Assembly: GCA_023390675.1 (NCBI GenBank)
Contig: JAEWCK010000326.1
Span: forward strand, 1 to 8,720
Direction: 5' to 3'
Length of the DNA: 8,720 nt
From: Pseudomonadota bacterium
GTDB taxonomy: Bacteria; Pseudomonadota; Alphaproteobacteria; Sphingomonadales; Sphingomonadaceae
The translations under genes were made by a program, and so were the position numbers. This document shows positions 1 through 5,538 of the stretch, piece after piece. Each line of letters starts with the position of its first letter. The stretch's first letter is position 1. The notes under the pieces were generated by a model. That model saw nothing but the letters and a program-made list of their open reading frames with translations. It was not told the origin of the DNA and did not search any database.

Positions 1-1097
1 GGCACCCCCAACGGGCGGCGGCCCGCCGCGAACTTCTCGTCGAGATGGGCGAGGAACAGCCCGGTCAGATCCCCCACGACCTTCGCCTGGAGGAAATAGA
101 AGCGCATGAAGCGCTCGACCTTCGACATGCCCGGCCGGTCGGCATAGCGCATCCGCTCGGCAAGCTCGCGCTGGACGTCGAAGGTCAGCCGGTCCTCGGC
201 GCGGTTGGTGATCAGATGGAGGTGGCAGCGCACCGCCCACAGGAAATTCTCGGCGCGGCGGAACTGGCGGAATTCCAACTTGGTGAGCAGCCCGGTCTCG
301 ACCAGTTCGGCCGGCTCGCGGACATTATAGGCGAACTTGCCGATCCAGAAGAGCGTGTGGAGGTCGCGAAGCCCGCCTTTGCCTTCCTTGACGTTGGGCT
401 CGACGACGTAGCGGCTGTCGCCCATCCTTTTGTGCCGCGCCTCGCGCTCCTCCAGCTTGGCGGCGATGAAGGTCCGCGCGGCATCGGACTGGACCTCGGC
501 CTTGAAGCGCGCGGCCGCCTCGTCATAGAGCGCAATGTCGCCCCAGACATAGCGCGCCTCGAGCAGCGCAGTGCACACCGTCACATCGGCCTTGGCCTGG
601 CGCACCATCTCGTCGAGCGAGCGCGACGAATGCCCGACCTTCAGCTGCATGTCCCACAAGGAATAGAGCATCGATTCGATCACCTGCTCGCACCAGCCGG
701 TGACCTTCCACGGCGTGAGGAAGCCGATATCGATGTCCGAATAGGGCGCCATCTCGCCGCGCCCGTATCCGCCCACTGCGATCAGCGTCATCCGCTCGGC
801 GGTCGAAGGGTTGGGATTGGGATGGAGCCGTTCGGCGGTGAAGTCCCAGAGCAGCCGCAGCAGCTGGTCGATCAGAAACGCGCCCGCCGCCGCGACCTCG
901 TGCCCGCGCGAGGGATGCTCGGCGAGGCGGCGCGCGATCTCGGCCCGGCCCGCGTCGAGCGCGGCCTTCAGCTCCGCGGTCGCCGCATGGCGCAGCTTCG
1001 CCTTGTCCTTCGCCTTGAGCTCCGCCAGCCGCTCCGCCACCGCGCGCCGATCGATCAGCGCGCGGCGATGCGGGACATGGTCGAAGCGGCCGGACAT
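1..1097 (-). CDS. glnD: GlnD, bifunctional PII uridylyltransferase / uridylyl-removing enzyme (N-terminal part, 3' end beyond window)
   Basis: GlnD senses glutamine and adds UMP to, or removes it from, PII signalling proteins, so it controls nitrogen assimilation in the cytoplasm. The minus strand reads open from an ATG at 1097 to the window edge, giving about 365 residues of a protein that usually has 850-950. The nucleotidyltransferase motif GGYGRGEMAPYSDIDI lies at residues 109-124; the Asp residues of SDID (121 and 123) are the expected metal ligands. A second GlnD hallmark, EPNVKEGKGGLRDL, is at about 233-246, followed by the start of the helical GlnD-type UTase region (RRAENFLWAVRCHLH). 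The HD (uridylyl-removing) and ACT (glutamine-sensing) domains would lie beyond the left edge and cannot be checked. The ATG at 1097 has no good Shine-Dalgarno; another ATG four bases upstream is in a different frame. The gene lies 53 bases downstream of the DUF1003 gene on the same strand, so co-transcription is likely. The identification is firm. Confidence 0.96.
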   Translation of the reverse strand, partial: MSGRFDHVPHRRALIDRRAVAERLAELKAKDKAKLRHAATAELKAALDAGRAEIARRLAEHPSRGHEVAAAGAFLIDQLLRLLWDFTAERLHPNPNPSTAERMTLIAVGGYGRGEMAPYSDIDIGFLTPWKVTGWCEQVIESMLYSLWDMQLKVGHSSRSLDEMVRQAKADVTVCTALLEARYVWGDIALYDEAAARFKAEVQSDAARTFIAAKLEEREARHKRMGDSRYVVEPNVKEGKGGLRDLHTLFWIGKFAYNVREPAELVETGLLTKLEFRQFRRAENFLWAVRCHLHLITNRAEDRLTFDVQRELAERMRYADRPGMSKVERFMRFYFLQAKVVGDLTGLFLAHLDEKFAAGRRPLGV

Positions 1098-1150
1098 GCA
1101 TGTGGAGATAGGGGACGCGCCGAGGACGCGCCACCCGTATCTCGGCTCGT

Positions 1151-1585
1151 TCAGCCCACGCGCGACAGCCGCGCGATCTCCGCGCTCAGCGCGTCGATCT
1201 TCTCGTGCAGGCTTTCGATCTGCGCCTCGGCGCGCAAATTGGTCTCGTAATCGAGCCGCGCCTCGAACCGGTCCTTCGCCGCCTGGCGGTTCTGGCTCAT
1301 CATGATGATCGGCGCCTGCAACGCGGCGAGCATCGACAGCATCAGGTTGAGGAAGATGAAAGGGAACGGATCGAAGGCCCGCGCGCCGAGCAGGGCGGTG
1401 TTGAGCACCGCCCATGCACCGAGGAACAGCCCGAAGCCAATGATGAAACCCCAAGAGCCGCCTATCGCGGCGACGCGGTCAGCGAGCTTCTGCCCGAAGG
1501 TCAGCCGCTGGTCGAACAGGCTGTGCGGATCGCGCCCGACGCCCAAGCGGCGCAGATCGGCGAGGAAGCGGATTGCTGCGTTCAT
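1151..1585 (-). CDS. DUF1003 family inner-membrane protein
   Basis: This is a 144-residue protein with the DUF1003 pattern: GGSWGFIIGFGLFLGAW at about 42-58, FDPFPFIFLNL at 71-81, QAPIIMMSQNRQ at 90-101 and a DR..A..DY..N..AE segment at 105-120. Two hydrophobic stretches (about 44-62 and 74-95) predict two membrane passes. The charged tail from about 114 (AEAQIESLHEKIDALSAEIARL) looks like a short coiled coil, probably cytoplasmic. The family is widespread in bacteria and its biochemical role is not known to me. I chose the ATG at 1585 over an in-frame GTG at 1597 because GAGGT lies 5 bases before the ATG. It precedes glnD by 53 bases on the same strand, which suggests an operon but not necessarily a shared function. 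Confidence 0.9.
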   Translation of the reverse strand: MNAAIRFLADLRRLGVGRDPHSLFDQRLTFGQKLADRVAAIGGSWGFIIGFGLFLGAWAVLNTALLGARAFDPFPFIFLNLMLSMLAALQAPIIMMSQNRQAAKDRFEARLDYETNLRAEAQIESLHEKIDALSAEIARLSRVG

Positions 1586-1723
1586 TATGCACCTCACTGG
1601 CGACCGGCCGTCCGGGGCCGGGCGTGAGGTGACGCGGGGTCAGCTCAGCGGGCGGCCTCGAACGGCGCGGTCGATCGACTTTGATCGTTGCTGGACATGA
1701 CCCCATTCTCGGAGTTGGGGCGG

Positions 1724-1749
1724 TGCGGACGCACGGCTGCGCGTCCGCA
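1724..1749 (-). terminator. Strong hairpin downstream of grpE, possible transcription end
   Basis: A perfect 9-bp stem (TGCGGACGC at 1724-1732 pairing with GCGTCCGCA at 1741-1749) encloses an 8-base loop. It lies about 75 bases past the grpE stop in the spacer 1586-1823. There is no T-run after it on the minus strand, so it is not a classic intrinsic terminator; it may instead protect the 3' end or assist Rho-dependent ending. A weaker dyad (CCCCA at 1701-1705 with TGGGG at 1716-1720) follows it in the direction of grpE transcription. The rest of this spacer shows no convincing gene or promoter. Confidence 0.35.
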
Positions 1750-1823
1750 GGCGACTTGGGCGCGCCGCCCGCGGGTTTCAAATGAAAAGTTCGTCATGCA
1801 GGCGCGGGCCCTGGCGCCGGCGC

Positions 1824-2393
1824 TCAATCGGGCTTCTTCGCGACACCCACCAGCGCCGGGCGGAGCAGCCGGTCGCGGATCATGTAGCCCGACTGGATCT
1901 CCTGCACGATCGTCCCCGGCTCGGCGTCGGCCGAGGGGACTTCCATCATCGCCTGGTGACGATTGGGATCGAGCGTCTCGCCCAGCGCGACGATCTTCGA
2001 GATACCGTGGCGCGCGAACACGGAATCGAGCTCGCGGCCGGTCGCCTCCAGCCCGGTGACCAGCCCCTTCAATTTCTCGTCGCCCTTCAGCTCGTCGGGG
2101 ATCGCCGCGAGCGCGCGGCTCAGATTGTCGGCGACCGACAGCACGTCGCGCGCGAAGCCGGTCGCGGCATAGGTGCGCGCGTCCTGCGCCTCCTTCTCGG
2201 CGCGGCGCCGGACATTCTGCGTCTCGGCCTGGGCGTACATCACCGCGGAGCGCGCCTCGGCGAGCTGCGCCTCCAGCTCGCCCAGCCGGTCGTGCTCGGC
2301 GAGTTCGGGTGCGGCGTCCGCGGTTTCCTCGCGCAGGTCCTGTGCCTGCGCATCGTCCTTCACGTCTTCCACGTTCGTCTGTTCTTTCGTCAT
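1824..2393 (-). CDS. grpE: GrpE, nucleotide exchange factor of the DnaK chaperone
   Basis: GrpE releases ADP from DnaK and so drives the DnaK-DnaJ protein-folding cycle in the cytoplasm. The 189-residue product has the normal layout. An acidic, disordered N-terminus (1-35) is followed by a long helix that forms the coiled-coil dimer (about 36-75, with QAETQNVRRRAEKE). The C-terminal beta domain carries the family signature, from HQAMMEVPS at about 146 through IQSGYMIRDRLLRPALVGVAK at about 166-186. The ATG at 2393 follows AGGGA by three bases and begins 11 bases after the hrcA stop, so the two genes form one transcription unit. No dnaK or dnaJ is in the window. An upstream extension of this open frame across the hrcA region is only a shadow of hrcA. 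Confidence 0.97.
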   Translation of the reverse strand: MTKEQTNVEDVKDDAQAQDLREETADAAPELAEHDRLGELEAQLAEARSAVMYAQAETQNVRRRAEKEAQDARTYAATGFARDVLSVADNLSRALAAIPDELKGDEKLKGLVTGLEATGRELDSVFARHGISKIVALGETLDPNRHQAMMEVPSADAEPGTIVQEIQSGYMIRDRLLRPALVGVAKKPD

Positions 2394-2404
2394 AATTCCC
2401 TGTT

Positions 2405-3445
2405 TCAGGCCAGCAATCGGGCCAAAGTGGCCGCCGTGAAATCCACCATGGGCACGACGCGCGCATAGTTCAACCGCGTGGGTCCGATCACGCCCACCAC
2501 GCCGACCACGCGCCCGTCCAATGCGCGCACCGGCTTGGCGATCACCGACGACCCCGACAACGCAAAGAGCTTGTTTTCCGATCCGATGAAGATTCGCGTC
2601 GCCTCGCCTTCGCGCGCGCTGTCGAGCAGCCGAGCGATCTCCTCCTTGCCCTCCAGTTCGTCGAGCAACTGGCGGACGCGGTCGAGGTCCTCGGTCGCCG
2701 CCGCGTCGATCAGCCGCGCCTGCCCGCGCACGATCAGCACCGGGCGGCGCCCGTCCTCGCTCCACACCGCGAGCCCGCGCTCGACCAGCTGGGCAGCGGC
2801 GCGATCGAGCGCGGCACGCTGCGCGCGCAGCTCGCGATCGACGCGCGCCCGCGCCTCGCTCAACGTCAGCCCGCCCAAGGTGGCGGTGAGGAAATTGGCC
2901 GCCTGTTGCAGCGAGGCGGGATCCATCCCGCCGGGCAGATCGACCACGCGATTCTCGACCGACCCGTCCTCGGCGACGAGCACCGCGAGCGCGCGGTCGT
3001 GACTCAAGGGCACGAAGCCGAACTGCCGAAGCACCGGCTCGGCCTTGGGCACCAGCACCAGCCCCGCGCACGCCGACAGCCCCGAAAGCGCCGCGGTGGT
3101 GCTCGCCAGCGCGTCCTCGACCGGCCCCGCCTGCCCGGCGCGCGCCTCGATCGCCGCACGCTCCTCGGCCGAGGGCTCGCTCGCCTGCATCATCCCGTCG
3201 ACGAACAGCCTGAGCCCCGTCTCGGTGGGCATCCGCCCCGCGCTGGTGTGCGGCGCGGCAAGCAAGCCCAGCTCCTCGAGGTCCTGCATCACGTTGCGGA
3301 TCGAGGCAGGCGAGAGGTTGAGCGCGGAAATCTTCGAGATCGTCCGCGACCCCACCGGCGCGCCGGTCTCCAGATACGAATCCACCACGATCCGGAACAC
3401 GTCGCGCGCGCGGTCGGTCAGCTCGTGGATGGGCGGGGTGGTCAT
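2405..3445 (-). CDS. hrcA: HrcA, heat-inducible transcription repressor
   Basis: HrcA represses class I heat-shock genes by binding the CIRCE operator, and is kept active by GroEL. The 346-residue product matches the usual length. Residues 1-70 form a winged-helix DNA-binding domain (ARDVFRIVVDSYLETGAPVGSRT, then SPASIRNVMQDLEELGLL) followed by the signature HTSAGRMPTETGLRLFVD at about 66-83. The C-terminal half carries FIGSENKLFALSGSSVI (about 286-302) and GPTRLNYARVVPMVDF (about 321-336), both typical of the family. It is the first gene of hrcA-grpE. No Shine-Dalgarno precedes the ATG at 3445; a likely promoter ends 6 bases before it, which would make the transcript leaderless. I see no CIRCE-like inverted repeat upstream, so autoregulation through the standard operator is not supported here. 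Confidence 0.97.
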   Translation of the reverse strand: MTTPPIHELTDRARDVFRIVVDSYLETGAPVGSRTISKISALNLSPASIRNVMQDLEELGLLAAPHTSAGRMPTETGLRLFVDGMMQASEPSAEERAAIEARAGQAGPVEDALASTTAALSGLSACAGLVLVPKAEPVLRQFGFVPLSHDRALAVLVAEDGSVENRVVDLPGGMDPASLQQAANFLTATLGGLTLSEARARVDRELRAQRAALDRAAAQLVERGLAVWSEDGRRPVLIVRGQARLIDAAATEDLDRVRQLLDELEGKEEIARLLDSAREGEATRIFIGSENKLFALSGSSVIAKPVRALDGRVVGVVGVIGPTRLNYARVVPMVDFTAATLARLLA

Positions 3446-3451
3446 GGACGG

Positions 3452-3479
3452 TATTTAGCGCGGCTTGCCACGCTCTCAA
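3452..3479 (-). promoter_or_regulatory. Candidate hrcA-grpE promoter
   Basis: On the minus strand TTGAGA (3479-3474) resembles a -35 box, and after a 16-base spacer TAAATA (3457-3452) is a fair -10. The -10 ends 6 bases before the hrcA ATG, which puts the expected transcription start at or next to the start codon. The -35 directly abuts the REP-like palindrome beginning at 3480. The call is by pattern only; the -10 matches the TATAAT consensus at three of six bases. Confidence 0.4.
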
Positions 3480-3564
3480 CCGTCATCCCGGCGAAAGCCG
3501 GGATCCAGAGCCGCACGGGACATCGCTTCGTGACCCTGGACCCCGGCTTTCGCCGGGGTGACGG
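3480..3564. repeat. Inverted pair of REP-like palindromic repeats
   Basis: Two copies of a roughly 33-base unit face each other. The left copy (3480-3512) and the reverse complement of the right copy (3532-3564) agree at about 30 positions. Each unit contains its own small hairpin: CCCGGC-GAAA-GCCGGG at 3487-3502 on the plus strand, and a 7-bp version, CCCCGGC-GAAA-GCCGGGG, on the minus strand of the right copy. The whole can also fold as one long stem with a loop of about 19 bases. Short palindromic units of this kind (cores such as GTCATCCCGGCGAAAGCCGGGATCC) are common between genes in many proteobacteria. It lies just after the lipoprotein gene stop (3572) and may end or stabilise that transcript. 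Confidence 0.85.
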
Positions 3565-3571
3565 CTTTGGA

Positions 3572-4084
3572 TCACGGCCGCTCGCCGATCATCTCGCCGA
3601 TCGGCAGCGTATCCGCGGCATTGCCCAGCGCCTCGGCCATGTCCTGGTTCTTGTCCATGTCGCAGCCGAAGTAGAAATAGAGCCCCTGCGAATCCCCGAT
3701 CGCGCGCGTCCAGCGGATGTCGACGCTCGGCAGATCGGTCGCGGCCTGCTTGCAACCGGGCTCGCCCGGCGCAAAGCGCACGTCACCGCTCGCCGGCCGG
3801 TAGGGCGCGAGACGCGCCGCGAAGGCGTCATATTGCGCGCGGCTCAGCTTGAATTCGCGCGTGCCGGTGACGGCAGTGAAACGCTTGCCTTCGAACGTCC
3901 CCGTCCCGTCGGGCCGCACCGTCACGGCATAGACCGGGCACACGCCGAAGCACGGCCCGGTCTCGTAGCTTATCGAATCGCCTTCGATCGGCACCGTCTC
4001 GACCGGACCCGCGGGCGCCACGTCCTCGCGGTGGGTGCATCCCGCCAGCACCAGCGCACCGATCATCAGCATGGCTCCACGCAT
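3572..4084 (-). CDS. DUF6438-type lipoprotein
   Basis: This is a 170-residue exported lipoprotein. The start is the ATG at 4084, which has GGGAGG five bases upstream; an upstream in-frame start at 4099 would place that site inside the gene. The signal peptide MRGAMLMIGALVLAGC has a textbook lipobox (LAGC, Cys16), and Thr at +2 argues for sorting to the outer membrane. The mature part has SISYETGPCFGVCPVYAVTVRPDG (37-60), the CFGxCPxY pattern I associate with DUF6438; Cys45 and Cys49, or Cys111 and Cys141, could form disulfides. The function is unknown. It is separated from hrcA by the REP-like pair and is divergent from rph, so it is probably a single-gene unit. Lipoprotein status is sure; the family name is from memory of the motif. 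Confidence 0.88.
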   Translation of the reverse strand: MRGAMLMIGALVLAGCTHREDVAPAGPVETVPIEGDSISYETGPCFGVCPVYAVTVRPDGTGTFEGKRFTAVTGTREFKLSRAQYDAFAARLAPYRPASGDVRFAPGEPGCKQAATDLPSVDIRWTRAIGDSQGLYFYFGCDMDKNQDMAEALGNAADTLPIGEMIGERP

Positions 4085-4174
4085 CACTACCTCCCACAAG
4101 GATCGCGCGCCGACACTGGCGCGTTCCCGTCGTTACGTCTACGTGCCCCTCTCAACCTGTCTGGAGACTGAAAG

Positions 4175-4888
4175 ATGCGCCCTTCCGGCCGCGCCCCCGA
4201 CGAGATGCGAGTCATCACGATAGAACCGCATTTCACGCGCCATGCCGAGGGTTCGGTGCTGATCGGCTTCGGCGACACGCGCGTGCTCGTCACCGCCAGC
4301 GTCGAAGAGCGGCTGCCGCCCTGGCTGCGCGGCAAGGGCGAAGGCTGGGTCACCGCCGAATACGGCATGCTCCCCCGCGCCACGCACACGCGCGGCCAGC
4401 GCGAGGCGGCCAAGGGCAAGCAATCGGGCCGCACGCAGGAGATCCAGCGGCTGATCGGCCGGTCGCTCCGCGCCGTCACTGATCTCAAGAAGCTCGGCGA
4501 GCGCCAGATCACGCTCGATTGCGACGTGATCCAGGCCGATGGCGGCACGCGCACCGCGGCGATTTCGGGCGCCTGGGTGGCGCTGCGCATCGCGGTCTCG
4601 AAGCTGATGGAGCAGGGCCTGATCGCCGAGGACCCGATCGAGCATCAGGTCGCCGCGGTCTCGTGCGGCATCTATCAGGGCAATCCCGTGCTCGACCTCG
4701 ACTATGACGAGGATTCGGCCGCCGATGCCGACGCCAATTTCGTCCTGCTCTCCGACGGCAAGATCGCCGAGGCGCAGGCGACTGCCGAGGGCGCCTGCTA
4801 TGACGAGGAAGGGCTGCTCCGCCTCCTCCGCCTCGCGCGGATCGGATGCAACCAGATCTTCGCCGCGCAGTTGAAGGCACTCGGATGA
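4175..4888 (+). CDS. rph: RNase PH, phosphorolytic tRNA 3'-end exoribonuclease
   Basis: RNase PH removes nucleotides from the 3' end of tRNA precursors using phosphate, and takes part in RNA turnover in the cytoplasm. The 237-residue product has the normal length and all hallmarks: RPSGRAPDEMR (2-12), GEGWVTAEYGMLPRATHTR (55-73, phosphate and RNA site), RTQEIQRLIGRSLRAV (86-101), DCDVIQADGGTRTAAISG (115-132) and the acidic segment DLDYDEDSAADADANFV (174-190) near the active centre. The ATG at 4175 follows GGAG (4163-4166) with an 8-base gap. The stop overlaps the rdgB start by ATGA, so the two are translationally coupled. The 90-base spacer to the divergent lipoprotein gene must hold its promoter, but I see no clear -35/-10 pair. 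Confidence 0.97.
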   Translation: MRPSGRAPDEMRVITIEPHFTRHAEGSVLIGFGDTRVLVTASVEERLPPWLRGKGEGWVTAEYGMLPRATHTRGQREAAKGKQSGRTQEIQRLIGRSLRAVTDLKKLGERQITLDCDVIQADGGTRTAAISGAWVALRIAVSKLMEQGLIAEDPIEHQVAAVSCGIYQGNPVLDLDYDEDSAADADANFVLLSDGKIAEAQATAEGACYDEEGLLRLLRLARIGCNQIFAAQLKALG

Positions 4889-5538
4889 GAGACCTCGACC
4901 CCAATGAAGGCATTGGCGGCGGCGCACCGCAGGCGATCCGCAAGCTCGCGCCCGGCAAGCTGGTGATCGCCAGCCACAATGCCGGCAAGGTGCGCGAGAT
5001 CGAGGCTTTGCTCGGCCCCTACGGCATCGAGCCGATCTCGGCCGCCGATCTCGACTTGCCCGAGCCCGACGAGACCGGAACCACCTTCGTCGCCAATGCC
5101 GAGCTGAAGGCGTTGCAGGCCGCCGACCTGTCCGGCCTGCCCGCGCTCGCCGACGATAGCGGGCTGTGCGTCGAGGCGCTGGGCAACGAGCCCGGCATCT
5201 TCTCGGCGCGCTGGGCGGGCGAGACGCGCGACTTCGCGGTGGCGATGCAGCGCGTCGAGGACAATCTCTCGCGCCTGCCGCCGGAAACCCCGCGCGACGC
5301 GCATTTCGTCTGCGCGCTCGCGCTCGCCTGGCCCGACGGGCATATCGAATGGTTCGAGGGCCGGGTGGACGGCACGCTCGTCTGGCCACCGCGCGGAAGC
5401 AATGGCTTCGGCTACGATCCCGTCTTCGTGCCGCACGGCCACGACCGGACCTTCGGTGAGATGGACCCCGAGGCCAAGCACGCGATGAGCCATCGCGCCC
5501 AAGCCTTCCGCCAGCTCGTCGAGGCGGTGCTCGATTAG
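4885..5538 (+). CDS. rdgB: RdgB, XTP/dITP pyrophosphatase
   Basis: This Ham1/RdgB-family enzyme hydrolyses dITP, XTP and ITP to monophosphates, keeping deaminated purines out of DNA and RNA. The 217-residue product shows SHNAGKVREIE at 30-40 (triphosphate loop), TFVANAELKA at 67-76, ALADDSGLCVEAL at 87-99 with the catalytic acidic pair, SARWAG at about 107-112, GSNGFGYDPVF at 171-181 and KHAMSHRAQAFRQL at 198-211. The ATG at 4885 overlaps the rph stop; AAGG (4874-4877) lies 7 bases before it. An in-frame start at 4846 would overlap rph by 43 bases and is less likely. The N-terminus carries about 22 residues before the core, a mild extension. The TAG stop (5536-5538) overlaps the TAA stop of the convergent beta-helix gene. 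Confidence 0.97.
   Translation: MRDLDPNEGIGGGAPQAIRKLAPGKLVIASHNAGKVREIEALLGPYGIEPISAADLDLPEPDETGTTFVANAELKALQAADLSGLPALADDSGLCVEALGNEPGIFSARWAGETRDFAVAMQRVEDNLSRLPPETPRDAHFVCALALAWPDGHIEWFEGRVDGTLVWPPRGSNGFGYDPVFVPHGHDRTFGEMDPEAKHAMSHRAQAFRQLVEAVLD

Noticed and set aside
45..1250. Plus-strand open frame of 401 codons opposite glnD
   Set aside because: It is a GC-driven shadow. The opposite strand encodes clear GlnD motifs through the same bases, and the frame's composition (rich in His, Arg, Leu, Ala) resembles no protein family.
1645..1698. Minus-strand 17-codon frame (MSSNDQSRSTAPFEAAR) in the grpE to DUF1003 spacer
   Set aside because: It is too short to judge, lacks a well-spaced ribosome site and has no recognisable similarity.
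3446..3480. CIRCE-like operator before hrcA
   Set aside because: A GCGCTAAA half resembles one arm, but the other arm (TTGAGAGCG) does not match TTAGCACTC, so there is no dyad.
2906..4171. Plus-strand open frame of 421 codons across hrcA, the palindromic pair and the lipoprotein gene
   Set aside because: It crosses two real genes and a repeat in the antisense direction, has no ribosome site and no recognisable motif.
4085..4174. Search for an EcfG-type (GGAAC/CGTT) promoter between the lipoprotein gene and rph
   Set aside because: A GGGAAC string occurs on the minus strand, but no CGTT follows at 16-17 bases.
4139..5389. Minus-strand open frame of 416 codons opposite rph and rdgB
   Set aside because: It is antisense to two highly conserved enzymes and has an Arg-rich, unstructured start typical of shadow frames.
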